A model generated the notes under the pieces. That model saw nothing but the letters and a program-made list of their open reading frames with translations, did no database searches and had not been told where the DNA came from. Made by a program: the position numbers and the translations under genes. Positions 1 through 8,820 of a stretch of 64,000 nucleotides of DNA are shown here, one piece after another. The stretch is from Brevibacterium sp. HMSC07C04. Lineage in GTDB: Bacteria > Actinomycetota > Actinomycetes > Actinomycetales > Brevibacteriaceae. Positions within the stretch are counted from its first letter, which is position 1, and each line of letters begins with the position of its first letter. The DNA lies in assembly GCF_001815905.1 (NCBI RefSeq), contig NZ_KV823236.1, positions 42,846 through 106,845 of the forward strand, written 5' to 3'.

Positions 1-476
1 AGGTTATAGATGTTGCCCACGGCATGGTCACGGTGCACATCCATAAGGGCCTTGATGGTCTTCGGTCCGACAATGCCGTCGGGGTTCAGCCCCAGTTCGC
101 GCTGCGCGCTGCGAACTGCGGTGTCAGTGGACTCCTCAAACCGAAAGCTGATCCAAGAGGTGAGCAGGCCAAGATTGGCAAGACGCTTCTGAAGCTCAGC
201 CACATCGTCCCCGATCTGGGGTCTGCTTGGATCGTACTTGAGAATTCGATCGCCCAAGCGAAAACGTGCAAGCTCAGTTTCGTCCAGAGACTCTTTGCCA
301 AGGACACCGTCCACTACGATTCCGCGATCCTGTTGAAACTGCCGAAGACCCGATTCGAACGTGTGATCGAATACGGCGTTGTCCGGTGCGCCCACAACGT
401 AGCCCAGTCGGCCAAGGTGCCCTTTGGTCACGGCAATGATGGGATCGCTGTCCCCGTGTGAAAAATAGGTGTCCAT
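1..476 (-). CDS. cwlM: CwlM-like N-acetylmuramoyl-L-alanine amidase homologue, N-terminal part (runs off window)
   Basis: Minus-strand gene cut by the left window edge; 158 codons are visible. Translation shows two tandem peptidoglycan-binding (PG_binding_1) repeats: first about residues 10-55 (FESGLRQFQQDRGIVVDG), second about 75-150, ending near LNPDGIVGPKTIKAL. Between them is RLGDRILKYDP, matching the inter-repeat segment of mycobacterial CwlM as I remember it. The amidase domain would lie outside the window. In mycobacteria CwlM is a cytoplasmic regulator of peptidoglycan precursor synthesis (MurA activator), encoded next to trxB-trxA as here. The ATG at 476 is preceded by GGAAGAA. The adjacent trxA terminator suggests separate transcription. 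Family assignment is firm; CwlM rather than another two-repeat amidase rests on synteny. Confidence 0.85.
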   Translation of the reverse strand, partial: MDTYFSHGDSDPIIAVTKGHLGRLGYVVGAPDNAVFDHTFESGLRQFQQDRGIVVDGVLGKESLDETELARFRLGDRILKYDPSRPQIGDDVAELQKRLANLGLLTSWISFRFEESTDTAVRSAQRELGLNPDGIVGPKTIKALMDVHRDHAVGNIYN

Positions 477-488
477 AGATTCTTCCGT

Positions 489-529
489 TAAAATGTCAGG
501 CGCCCAATGATTCTACATTGGGCGCCTGA
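489..529 (-). terminator. Rho-independent terminator of trxB-trxA
   Basis: Perfect 14-bp stem (496-509 with 516-529) and a 6-nt loop. On the minus strand it is followed by CATTTTAA. It lies 20 bp after the trxA stop and just before cwlM. Confidence 0.85.
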
Positions 530-549
530 AGCGGTCTGGGCTGCGAAAA

Positions 550-870
550 TCAGCCGATGAATTCGGCGAGTTCCTCTTCGAGTGCAGGTTTGGGCCTTGC
601 GCCGACAATCTGTTTGACAACTTCGCCGTTCTTGAAGACATACATAGCCGGAATTCCGGTAATCCCGTACGCGGCTGCCGTCTTCATATTGTCGTCAGTG
701 TTGAGCTTGACGACCTTGAGTTTTTCAGCATTTTCTTCGCCGATCTGATCGACGATTGGTCCGACCTGCCGGCACGGGCCACACCACGGGGCCCAGAAGT
801 CGACAAGGACGGGCTTGTCGTGCTTGAGGACTTCCGCCTCGAAATCGGCGTCGGTGACTTCTTGAGACAT
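550..870 (-). CDS. trxA: Thioredoxin
   Basis: Small dithiol oxidoreductase of 106 aa, the normal length for thioredoxin. The active site WCGPC has its cysteines at residues 30 and 33, preceded by VLVDFWAP; the cis-proline loop is GIPAMYVF. It reduces cytoplasmic protein disulfides and is recycled by the product of the gene 2 bp upstream (trxB), with which it is clearly co-transcribed. A strong terminator follows. The ATG at 870 is the only sensible start. Expression is probably driven by the SigR/SigH-like promoter found upstream of trxB. Confidence 0.97.
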   Translation of the reverse strand: MSQEVTDADFEAEVLKHDKPVLVDFWAPWCGPCRQVGPIVDQIGEENAEKLKVVKLNTDDNMKTAAAYGITGIPAMYVFKNGEVVKQIVGARPKPALEEELAEFIG

Positions 871-872
871 GT

Positions 873-1811
873 TTACTCCTTATCGGCGCGATCGGCCAGG
901 TACTTTTCAGCATCAAGGGCTGCGGCACAGCCGGAACCGGCTGCCGTAACGGCCTGTCGGTACACAGAGTCTACGACGTCGCCGGCAGCGAACACACCTT
1001 CTACGCTTGTGCGCGAAGACCGGCCGTCAACCTTGATGTAGCCGTTGTCGTGCAGGTCGAGCTGACCCTTGAACAGGTTGGTGCGCGGGTCGGACCCGAT
1101 GGCGATGAACAGGCCAGTGACGTCGAGTTCAGATTCTGAGCCGTCTGTGGTGTTGCGGACCGTGACGCCCGTGAGCTTGTCGTCACCATGGACGGCTGTG
1201 ACTTCAGCGTCGAGAAGAAACTCGATCTTGGGATCACTCTGAGCCCGTTTGACCATGGTGTGCGATGCGCTGAAACCCTGACGGCGGTGGATAAGGGTGA
1301 CCTTCGAGGCGAAGCGCGACAGGAAGGTGGCTTCTTCCATTGCGGAATCGCCGCCGCCGACCACTGCGATGTGCTGGTCTTTGAAGAAGAACCCGTCACA
1401 GGTGGCACACCAGCTTACGCCTTTGCCGGTGAGAGCCTTCTCGTTGTCCAGACCGAGCTCGCGGTAAGCCGACCCCGTGGCGAGAATAACGGCTTCGGCA
1501 GTGAACTCTTCGCCCATTTCTGTGGTGAGGCTGTGCGCACCGGGGGAGAAGTCAATGGTCTTGACATCGTCGTAGAGGACTTCGGCACCGAAGCGCTCGG
1601 CCTGTTGGCGCATGTTCTCCATCAGGTCAGGCCCCAGGATTCCCTCGGGGAAGCCGGGGAAGTTCTCGACGTCTGTTGTGTTCATCAGTTCGCCGCCTGC
1701 AGTGACAGAACCGGCGATGATGAGCGGTTCGAATCCGGCGCGGGCCGCGTATACGCCGGCGGTGTATCCGGCTGGCCCGGAGCCGACGATGATGAGCTTC
1801 ATATTGGTCAC
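873..1811 (-). CDS. trxB: Thioredoxin-disulfide reductase
   Basis: NADPH- and FAD-dependent flavoenzyme of 312 aa that reduces thioredoxin. Visible motifs are the N-terminal FAD Rossmann motif VGSGPAGYTAGVYAARAG, the redox-active CATC (Cys135 and Cys138), the NADPH-binding GGGDSAMEEA and the C-terminal FAD motif GVFAAGDV. The GTG at 1811 is favoured over the internal ATG at 1802 because AAGGAG sits 7 bp before it. trxA follows after 2 bp. A disulfide-stress promoter sequence lies about 63 bp upstream of the start. Nothing unusual in length or motifs. Confidence 0.97.
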   Translation of the reverse strand: MTNMKLIIVGSGPAGYTAGVYAARAGFEPLIIAGSVTAGGELMNTTDVENFPGFPEGILGPDLMENMRQQAERFGAEVLYDDVKTIDFSPGAHSLTTEMGEEFTAEAVILATGSAYRELGLDNEKALTGKGVSWCATCDGFFFKDQHIAVVGGGDSAMEEATFLSRFASKVTLIHRRQGFSASHTMVKRAQSDPKIEFLLDAEVTAVHGDDKLTGVTVRNTTDGSESELDVTGLFIAIGSDPRTNLFKGQLDLHDNGYIKVDGRSSRTSVEGVFAAGDVVDSVYRQAVTAAGSGCAAALDAEKYLADRADKE

Positions 1812-1873
1812 GGGTGTTCTCCTTGGAAGCGTTGCTCCGGCTGATCCGGCGCCTGTGGTCTTCTCCTGGGTGC

Positions 1874-1899
1874 AACGGCGGTGTTCGGACCGTTATTCC
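1874..1899 (-). promoter_or_regulatory. SigR/SigH-type (disulfide stress) promoter of trxBA
   Basis: On the minus strand GGAAT (1899-1895) is followed by exactly 18 nt and GTT (1876-1874), within CGGAATAAC...CGTTG. This fits the Streptomyces SigR consensus GGGAAT-N18-GTT and mycobacterial SigH GGAATA-N16-CGTT, and trxBA is a classical target of that regulon. No sigma factor gene is present in the window. Confidence 0.75.
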
Positions 1900-1925
1900 G
1901 CGGGTGAAACGAGCCCGGTGCCAGG

Positions 1926-4190
1926 TCAGCCCTTGTTGGCGTAGGCGGTGATCTGGCTGATGGCGGCCTTTGAATTGCCTTCGTAGGTGGGCAGTTCGAT
2001 GATCCACACGTAGAAGCTGTCGGTCTTGACGGGTTCGTCGAGTTCGACTTCGGTGTTCTTGCCGAATTTGCCCTTGCCGACGGTCTTGGCATCTTCGGGG
2101 CTGCTGCCGATGCGGATTTCGAAAGCACCGCCCTTGGCCTTGGAATCGAGGATGACCTTGGTCAGTTCCTGTTCGTCCTTCAGCGTCAGCTGTAGGCCGA
2201 GGCCGTCTTTGAGCCCGCCGAACTTCGCGGAGTTGTAGCGGTCGGAAGTCCAGTTGTCCTTTTTCTTCAGGACGTTCTCTGCCCTGGCGTTGTTCTCCTT
2301 GCCGTCACCCTGCGGGTCCAGGGCCTTGGCCTTGGTGATTTCGACCTTGACCGATTCCGGCTTCTTCTCTTCTTCAGCAGGCGCTGTTGTGTTGGTTTGC
2401 GGGGCCGGCTGTGGGGCTGCGGTGTCGGCGTCGCCTCCGTCGCTGCCGGACATGCGGAAAATGCTCACGCTGATAATGATGATGCCGATGGCGATGAGAG
2501 CCAGGGCTGCGTAGACGACACCGCGCTTCTTCGCAGACTCAGCCTGGCTGCCCTGACTTTTCGCCGTGTTCGAGGTGTTGGATGCGCCGCTCTTTCCGGT
2601 GGCAGCGCCGCTGGTTGCAGCTGCAAGCGTCTCCGTGCCTTTTGCCGAAGTTCCGACCGATTCGGAAGATCCGGCCGATGTCGAGGTGCCGCCGACTTCC
2701 GCTGTGCGTTTGTCTGCGGTGTGCTGGGCGGGCGCTGCTGACTGTGCGGCCGGCTTTGTCTGGGTTGCAGACGCCTGGCCTTTGCCGTCGGAAGCCTGTG
2801 GTTTCTGGACCGGCTGCTTCGCGGTTTCAGCGTGTTGTTTTGCCTGTGCAGATTCTGCGAGACGGCGGGAGTGTTCCTGCAGGCGGCGTTCGTGGTCGTA
2901 TTCGGCGCGCTGGCGGGCGTACTCTTGTTCGCGGGTTTGGAAAACTCCGCCCAAGAACCACGAACCGTCGCCGTCGTCTGCAAGCGGCTCTTCGGGTTCG
3001 TGGATGACCGGCATTGCCTGGGTGCTCGGCTCTGAGTCGTCGCGGTGCACGATCGGCACCGTCAGGTTCGGGTCGTGCGCACTGGCGGTGCTTGCCGGGG
3101 AGTTCTCGGCCGTCCACTCCGGTTTGCCGGTCAGCTGGTCTGGTGACAGCGGAAAGCGGGTGGCCTTTGCCATTTTCATGCGGTCGTCGTAAGGAGTGAC
3201 GCCCACGCCGCTGAGACCGGCGGCGGCTCCGGAAACACCTGGACGAACGAGCCCGATACGAGCCCAGGCGTTGGCCATCTGCGCATCAGAAGCGCTGGCC
3301 TGGGGCTCGACTTCCTCCGGTTCCGGGTGGGCAGGGCCGGCGCTTTCGGCAAAGAGTTCGCTTTCGGTGCGTGAAAGCTGGGGCAGTTCGGTCAGCAGGG
3401 TCGTGTCCCACTTGTCCAGGTAGCGAACGATTTCGCTGGGGGAGCGCGGGCCGGGATCGGTGCCGCCGACAACACCGGAGATGAACACTTCGAGTTCGTC
3501 TGAAAGTTCGCTTGTAAAAGCCCCGACGGGTGTGATTCGACGGTTTTTGCGTCCGGCCGCGGGCAATCCCGCGCGGTCGTGGTCGCCAGGCCAGTGGCCG
3601 GTGAGAGCAGAGTAGAAGACGTTGATGATGTCCAGCGCGTCGCGGCGGGCTGCCCGGCTGGGTGTGAGCAGGTCGATTTCGAGGCTTTCGACAGCATCGG
3701 CAACTGCTGCATCTATGCCGACACCTCGGACAATCACTTCGCCTTCGGGGGTGACGGCAACCGATTCGGGCCCAAGCATCAGGTGGTGCAGGCCCCTTTT
3801 GTCAGCGTGGGTCAGTGCGGTTGCGACTTCCCCGATCACGGCCCGGGCCTGGTCGACGGACAGAGGACCGTTGGCGAGCATCTTCGACAGGGGTGTGCCG
3901 CCTGTGCGATCGCATACGATGTACACGAGGTCGTCCTGCATGCCGACGTCTTTGATAGCCGGAATGCGCGGATCAGCCAGCAGGGCCGCGCGATTGGCGG
4001 TGCTGAAGAGCCCGGCCGCAGTGTCTTCGCGGGCGGTGTACACGATGACGGGAGCGTCGAGAACGGCGTCGAGGCCGAGGTTGACCTGGCCGACTTCTGG
4101 ATGGTCGGGAAGCCAGGGTCGGAGCACTTCAGATATGACGTAGCGGTCGGCGACGACTGTGCCGCGGTCTGCGCTTGTCAGCTGTCCCAC
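1926..4190 (-). CDS. Membrane-anchored pseudokinase, MurJ partner (Rv3910 C-terminal-like)
   Basis: 754-aa protein matching the C-terminal half of mycobacterial MurJ (Rv3910), here a separate gene. Residues about 1-270 have a protein-kinase fold but no catalytic residues: the HRD loop position reads HHLMLGPESV and the DFG position GVGI. A long Ala/Ser/Thr/Gln-rich linker follows (about 380-560). Then comes one transmembrane helix (VVYAALALIAIGIIIISVSI) and an extracellular discoidin/carbohydrate-binding-like domain (about 610-754). In mycobacteria the phosphorylated pseudokinase recruits FhaA to regulate lipid II export. It lies 53 bp downstream of murJ. The start is uncertain: GTG 4190 abuts GGGAG, so a CTG or other start slightly downstream is possible. 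Confidence 0.85.
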   Translation of the reverse strand: MGQLTSADRGTVVADRYVISEVLRPWLPDHPEVGQVNLGLDAVLDAPVIVYTAREDTAAGLFSTANRAALLADPRIPAIKDVGMQDDLVYIVCDRTGGTPLSKMLANGPLSVDQARAVIGEVATALTHADKRGLHHLMLGPESVAVTPEGEVIVRGVGIDAAVADAVESLEIDLLTPSRAARRDALDIINVFYSALTGHWPGDHDRAGLPAAGRKNRRITPVGAFTSELSDELEVFISGVVGGTDPGPRSPSEIVRYLDKWDTTLLTELPQLSRTESELFAESAGPAHPEPEEVEPQASASDAQMANAWARIGLVRPGVSGAAAGLSGVGVTPYDDRMKMAKATRFPLSPDQLTGKPEWTAENSPASTASAHDPNLTVPIVHRDDSEPSTQAMPVIHEPEEPLADDGDGSWFLGGVFQTREQEYARQRAEYDHERRLQEHSRRLAESAQAKQHAETAKQPVQKPQASDGKGQASATQTKPAAQSAAPAQHTADKRTAEVGGTSTSAGSSESVGTSAKGTETLAAATSGAATGKSGASNTSNTAKSQGSQAESAKKRGVVYAALALIAIGIIIISVSIFRMSGSDGGDADTAAPQPAPQTNTTAPAEEEKKPESVKVEITKAKALDPQGDGKENNARAENVLKKKDNWTSDRYNSAKFGGLKDGLGLQLTLKDEQELTKVILDSKAKGGAFEIRIGSSPEDAKTVGKGKFGKNTEVELDEPVKTDSFYVWIIELPTYEGNSKAAISQITAYANKG

Positions 4191-4243
4191 CTCCCGTGTG
4201 TGCTATGGCTATCGATTCTAACCGGCATAGCCTGAAAACATGA

Positions 4244-5872
4244 TCAGCGCCCGAGTTTGGCTCGCACCGTTGTTATGAGTGAGCGCAGCTCTGGAACGCG
4301 CAGCGCCCAGCAGATGCCGAAGTAGATGATCAGCATGAGCGTTCCGATGCCGGCGGCTGCGAGGAAGGCGGTCCCACGGCTTGCCCAGAAATCACCGAGT
4401 CTGCTCAGCAGGAAAGAGCCGATGACGCCGGACACCGCTGCTGCGAGGCCGAACTTGATGTGGGCGAACACGATCGTCTTGCCGCCGAGGTTGCCGATCT
4501 TCCTGTGCAACAGGATAAACGACAGCAGCATCGCGATGACGTAGCCGGTGCTCATGGACAGGCCGATGCCGGCGACGATCAGGTGGCGGGGCAGGATGAG
4601 AGCCGACATGATCACCCCGATGGAGGTCAGCACCACCTGGGGCAGATTGATCCAGAACGGGGTTTTGGCGTCTTCGTAGGCGTAGAAGACTCGTTGGAGC
4701 AGATAGTTTGCGCTGAAGGGCACCAGCCCGATGATCATGGCGATGATAACCAGGCTGAGGGCTCGGGCCTGTTCGAAGCCCGCTCCGCCGACGACCATTG
4801 CGGCGGGCCCGGCCAGTGCGATGAAGGCGGCGGTGAAGAACATGTTGACCAGACCTACGAGGTTCACACCGGTGCGGAAGCTGTCTTTGACAGCGGGGGT
4901 GTCGCCGGCGGCGGCGTACTTCGACAGCGGTGTGAAGAGCGCTGTTGCCAGTGATACCGCGACGAGTGAGTGCGGCAGCATGAAGATCAGGTAGGAAACG
5001 GTGTATGCGGCGTTGGATGCGCTGACTTCGCCGCCCTGAGACGTGCCGAGGGCAGCCGCGCGCGAAATCACGAGGAAGCCCAGCTGGCCGACGACCAGCG
5101 CACCGAAGGTCCAACCGGCGACACGCGCGGCTGTTCCCAGTCCGACACCTCGGAAGTTGAAGCGGGGTGTGTAGCGAAAGCCCATTCGCCTAAGCGGCCA
5201 GATGAGTACCAGGGCCTGCGCGACCACGCCGAGGGTTGCGGATCCGGCCAGTACGACGATCATGGGGCCGGTCCATTCGCCCACGGGGTGCTGGCCTTCG
5301 GAGCCGGGACCGAACATCCAGATGAACACGAGCAGCCCGGCGATGGCCACTACGTTGTTCAGAACCGGCGCCCACATGTAGGGCCCGAAGGAAGAATTGG
5401 CGTTGAGCACCTGGCCGAGCATGGTGTACAGCCCGTAGAAGAACAGCTGGGGCAGACACCAGAAGGCGAAGGCGACGGCAAGTGAGGTCTGCTCGGGCGA
5501 CCAGGTTGACGATGAATACAGCCAGATAAGTACGGGCGCCAGGGCTGTGGCGAGGATCGTGAGCCCACCCAGAAGCAGGATCGACAGGGTCAGCAGCCTG
5601 TCGGTGTAGTCCTTGCCTCCGTCGGGCTGTTCGGCGGCGCGGACGATCTGCGGGACGAGAACGGCGTTGAGCACACCGCCGGCCAGGAGCATGTACAGGT
5701 TGTTGGGGATTTTGTTGGCAACGTCGAAGGCGTCGGCCGCACCGCCGATTGTGACGCCGATGGCCACGGTCAGCAGCATGGTCTTGGCCAGCCCGAGGAC
5801 GCGCGAGACGAGCGTCCCGGCTCCCATGATCGCGGAGGATTTGGCGAATGACGCTGCTTTCGATGTGCTCAC
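4244..5872 (-). CDS. murJ: Lipid II flippase MurJ
   Basis: 542-aa polytopic membrane protein of the MviN/MurJ (MOP) superfamily, which moves lipid-linked peptidoglycan precursor across the cytoplasmic membrane. The start KSSAIMGAGTLVSRVLGLAK is the typical MurJ TM1 with its conserved Arg. About 14 hydrophobic helices follow, with loop signatures such as ANKIPNNLYMLLAGG and PLSKYAA. It ends without the fused kinase-like region found in mycobacterial MurJ, which is encoded separately just downstream. The GTG at 5872 has AGGAG 5-6 bp upstream. It lies after the DUF6049 gene in a run of minus-strand genes, matching the mycobacterial order. Confidence 0.95.
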   Translation of the reverse strand: MSTSKAASFAKSSAIMGAGTLVSRVLGLAKTMLLTVAIGVTIGGAADAFDVANKIPNNLYMLLAGGVLNAVLVPQIVRAAEQPDGGKDYTDRLLTLSILLLGGLTILATALAPVLIWLYSSSTWSPEQTSLAVAFAFWCLPQLFFYGLYTMLGQVLNANSSFGPYMWAPVLNNVVAIAGLLVFIWMFGPGSEGQHPVGEWTGPMIVVLAGSATLGVVAQALVLIWPLRRMGFRYTPRFNFRGVGLGTAARVAGWTFGALVVGQLGFLVISRAAALGTSQGGEVSASNAAYTVSYLIFMLPHSLVAVSLATALFTPLSKYAAAGDTPAVKDSFRTGVNLVGLVNMFFTAAFIALAGPAAMVVGGAGFEQARALSLVIIAMIIGLVPFSANYLLQRVFYAYEDAKTPFWINLPQVVLTSIGVIMSALILPRHLIVAGIGLSMSTGYVIAMLLSFILLHRKIGNLGGKTIVFAHIKFGLAAAVSGVIGSFLLSRLGDFWASRGTAFLAAAGIGTLMLIIYFGICWALRVPELRSLITTVRAKLGR

Positions 5873-5992
5873 AAAACTCCTCTTCGGCTGTGCGCTGTTG
5901 TCAGGCTGTGCGCTTCTGTGTGGTGGGTGGTGTGTCTGCGCTGTTGCTTAAGGGACCGAGGCGCCAGGTGCTGGTGCCACAAGCACAGCAGA

Positions 5993-8257
5993 CTAGTCGT
6001 TTTGGCTTTCTGCTCGTGCCACGGCTGCTTCCAGTTGGCTCTGGGGGAGCTTAGGCCGTCCGCGGCGTACGGAGAAGTACAGGCCGACGATGAACACGAT
6101 CGCCAGACCGGACCCGACGATTGCGGTGCCGATGTTCTCCCAGTCGGCGCGGACGCGCACGAACATCTGTTCGTCGGTGGGGATCACTGTGCCGTCTTCG
6201 GCTACCAGGTTGACGCGGCTGGGCACGTCGGCATTGGCGATGCCTTTGACGGGGACGGTGAAGCGAGCGTGTTCGCCGGGTCCGATTGTCTGTGTGGGGG
6301 AGGTTTCGGCCTGCAGCTGTGCCGTTTCGGGGCGCAGGTTGACGGCGAGTTTGGCGGTGCGGGTCGAATTGTTGTGCACCGTAATCGGGATTGTCGTTGA
6401 TTCGCCGGTGACCAGAAGGACGGTTGATCCGCGTTCAATGCCAATGCGACCGCCGAAGCCCTCGGCGGCTTGGGATGCGCTTGCGACGCATTCGCTGAGA
6501 TGCTTCGGCTGGTTCTTCCAGCCGACAGACGCGCAGGTCAGAAGCATGCGCGAATCGGCTGTGCGGGCTTCGCCCGGATCGGCGAACAGCGAATCGAAGA
6601 CGCCGATGTCTTTGTACAGGCCCGGCAGGGGCGCCATCGTAGGGGCCGGCAGGGTTGTCGTCTGAGCTGATTGGAAGGCTTCGCGGTCGGATTTATCGGT
6701 CTTTTCCAATTGGGGCAGGCTGATGGGATCCAGCCAGGGGAGGTCCTGTGGCATGGCGGCTAATTGTGCCCAGTCGGATTCTGCTGTGCGGCGCGGCAGG
6801 CTCATGAGGATGGAGCGCTGATCGAAGGGACGTTCGGCGGTGATTGCGGCGGTCAAAGCAATAACGCGGCTGATGTCTTCAGCTGACCTGGGCGACTGCG
6901 GGCTTGCCGCGGATGCTGCCTGCGTGCTGCTGTTTTTGCTGTCGGCAGGTCCTTCGTCCCCGGAGCTTGTCGGTGCGGTGATGCCGAGTGCCTGATTGAG
7001 GTGACGGTTGGTCACAAGCACGGGGATATTCGATCCGAGATCATCAATGGTCAGCTGGGCGCGCGCATTCGCCGTGTGAGAGGCGCTGGTCGGCAGCTGG
7101 TCTTCGCTCAGCAGCACGGCATCGTGGCCGGTGGAGTGGAGCGTGTTGAGGGTTTTGCTGTCGGCTCCGGCCGCAGCCGGCCACGCGTAGCGAAGAATCC
7201 GGTTGCTGCCTTCGAGTTCTGGCACCGCTTCTGCTATCTGTCGGGAAGCGGCCTGTGCCAAATCGGCCAGTTTGGCTTCGCCGACGGCCCGGACGCTGCG
7301 CAGGTCTGCATCAGCGTAGGGCAGCGGGATGATGTCGTGTTTGGTCAGCTCTTCGCGGAACTCGCTCCAGAAGGCTTCGAGTTCTCTGTATTCGCCCGGT
7401 GCGGCTTCGCCATTTTCGCTTCCGCCGGTGGCTTCTGTCTGTTCGGAGTTCTGATGGGCTTCAAGGGTGCTGCTGATGCTCAGCAGCAGGCGGGGGTCGA
7501 CGGCGATCGCAGCGTCCGGTGCCTTTTTCATCGCGTCAAGAAGGTCGCTGAGCTCCCCTCCGGCGGCGGCTTTTTCAAGCTCTTGGGGCACGTACTTCCC
7601 GTCGAGGCCGAAGCGGGTGATGGTGGCGGGGATGACCACCCCGAGCTGCGTTTGGTCGATTTTCGGTTCTGGGTACCACGTGGTGTAGGCGGTTGTCGGC
7701 TGTTCGAAGGCGCCGGCTTGTGTCGTCACGGCTGCGCGGATGCCGCGCGGGCCCCACGCGGACAGCGGGTCTTTGGCTGACAGCCCGAGCTTTGCAGCCG
7801 GGATTGTCACGCTGAAGCGGGCCGTGGTGTTGGCTTTGATGGTCTCAGGCAGCGGGCTGGCGGTGATGGGGTCATCGCCCGCTTCCGGTTTGAAGTCCGG
7901 GGCGATGCTCGTCAGCGACCGGTGGGGGTTGGGGCTGCGCGCCCACCCGTTGACGGCTTCGGCGGAATTGAGAATCTGGGAGGACATGCCCACCTGAAGC
8001 GTGGGCTGTTTCAGTTCCTTCTTTCCGCTGCGCACGTGTCCGGTGATGGACAGGGTGCCCTTGTCGTCGAGCCACGGGGTGATCGAGGTGATCTCGATGC
8101 CGGGCTCTTCCGCACGGTTTGTGCCCTGTTCTTCTGCCGAGGCGGAGGTCTGCTCCTGCGCGGGTTGGGCGTGCGCAGGGGTCGGCAGGGGAGTGGTTCC
8201 CAGCAGGACTGTCAGGGCCGCTGCTGCCGCAGCGGCGATGGGGCGAATGATCTTCAT
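5993..8257 (-). CDS. DUF6049 family secreted membrane-anchored protein (Rv3909-like)
   Basis: 754-aa protein with an N-terminal Sec signal peptide (residues 1-30, ending PTPAHA), a large extracytoplasmic region, and one C-terminal transmembrane helix (AIVGSGLAIVFIVGLYFSV) followed by a basic tail. The function of the family is unknown. Its conserved place between a mutT4-like gene and murJ is the same as that of mycobacterial Rv3909, suggesting a role in envelope assembly; that role is inference. The start ATG overlaps the stop of the Nudix gene by 4 bp (ATGA), so the two are translationally coupled. A Ser/Glu-rich low-complexity patch lies near residues 35-50. Confidence 0.8.
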   Translation of the reverse strand: MKIIRPIAAAAAAALTVLLGTTPLPTPAHAQPAQEQTSASAEEQGTNRAEEPGIEITSITPWLDDKGTLSITGHVRSGKKELKQPTLQVGMSSQILNSAEAVNGWARSPNPHRSLTSIAPDFKPEAGDDPITASPLPETIKANTTARFSVTIPAAKLGLSAKDPLSAWGPRGIRAAVTTQAGAFEQPTTAYTTWYPEPKIDQTQLGVVIPATITRFGLDGKYVPQELEKAAAGGELSDLLDAMKKAPDAAIAVDPRLLLSISSTLEAHQNSEQTEATGGSENGEAAPGEYRELEAFWSEFREELTKHDIIPLPYADADLRSVRAVGEAKLADLAQAASRQIAEAVPELEGSNRILRYAWPAAAGADSKTLNTLHSTGHDAVLLSEDQLPTSASHTANARAQLTIDDLGSNIPVLVTNRHLNQALGITAPTSSGDEGPADSKNSSTQAASAASPQSPRSAEDISRVIALTAAITAERPFDQRSILMSLPRRTAESDWAQLAAMPQDLPWLDPISLPQLEKTDKSDREAFQSAQTTTLPAPTMAPLPGLYKDIGVFDSLFADPGEARTADSRMLLTCASVGWKNQPKHLSECVASASQAAEGFGGRIGIERGSTVLLVTGESTTIPITVHNNSTRTAKLAVNLRPETAQLQAETSPTQTIGPGEHARFTVPVKGIANADVPSRVNLVAEDGTVIPTDEQMFVRVRADWENIGTAIVGSGLAIVFIVGLYFSVRRGRPKLPQSQLEAAVARAESQND

Positions 8258-8739
8258 GAGGGGTATCGAAGGAGTCGGCCGGCGGCAAGGGCGATGCGGC
8301 GTTCGTTGGCGAATGACAGCCGTTCGTTCAGATCAGCGTAGGGAACCCACTCGGCTGCCACCGCCTCGTGATCGGGGTCGTTTTCGACAGTGAGTTCCCC
8401 GCCCACGGCGCGCAGCAGGAAGTGATGCACAACTTTGTGGATGCGGAATCCGGCGGCGGAGAACCAGTAGTCGACACTGCCCAGGGGTGCGATGACCTTG
8501 CCTTCGATGCCGGTTTCCTCAGCAACTTCACGGCGGGCGGCCTGGGCTGCTGTTTCGCCGGCTTCCAGGTGGCCTTTCGGCAGGCACCACTCGAGCCTGC
8601 CGGCCCGGTTGATGCGGGCTATGACGGCGACGTCGCGGCCGCGGGATGAGAAATCGACCACGAGCCCGCCGGCGGAGGTTTCCTCCACAGCCTGCGAGCG
8701 TGCCGGGAAGGGTCCCGGTTTGGGGAGCGGTCGAATCAT
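8254..8739 (-). CDS. Nudix hydrolase, MutT4-like
   Basis: 161-aa Nudix enzyme. The Nudix box runs from Gly56 (GHLEAGETAAQAARREVAEE) to Gly77 and is intact, so Mg2+-dependent pyrophosphohydrolase activity on a nucleoside diphosphate-linked substrate is expected. WCLPKGH before the box is shared with actinobacterial MutT1/MutT4 proteins. The substrate cannot be read from sequence. The ATG at 8739 is chosen because upstream codons run through the divergent promoter region and antisense to pcnA. First gene of the mutT4-DUF6049-murJ-pseudokinase series, divergent from pcnA across 81 bp, as in mycobacteria. Confidence 0.88.
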   Translation of the reverse strand: MIRPLPKPGPFPARSQAVEETSAGGLVVDFSSRGRDVAVIARINRAGRLEWCLPKGHLEAGETAAQAARREVAEETGIEGKVIAPLGSVDYWFSAAGFRIHKVVHHFLLRAVGGELTVENDPDHEAVAAEWVPYADLNERLSFANERRIALAAGRLLRYPS

Positions 8740-8820
8740 GAGTTCTACCCTACCGTTCAGGTCTCCGCGGGTTCTGTGAGAGCGCGGGTACCCTTGTACG
8801 GGACAAAAAAGGAGGTCTGC

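Noticed and set aside
24..461. 145-codon plus-strand frame at the window start
   Set aside because: The minus strand encodes clear peptidoglycan-binding repeats of CwlM here.
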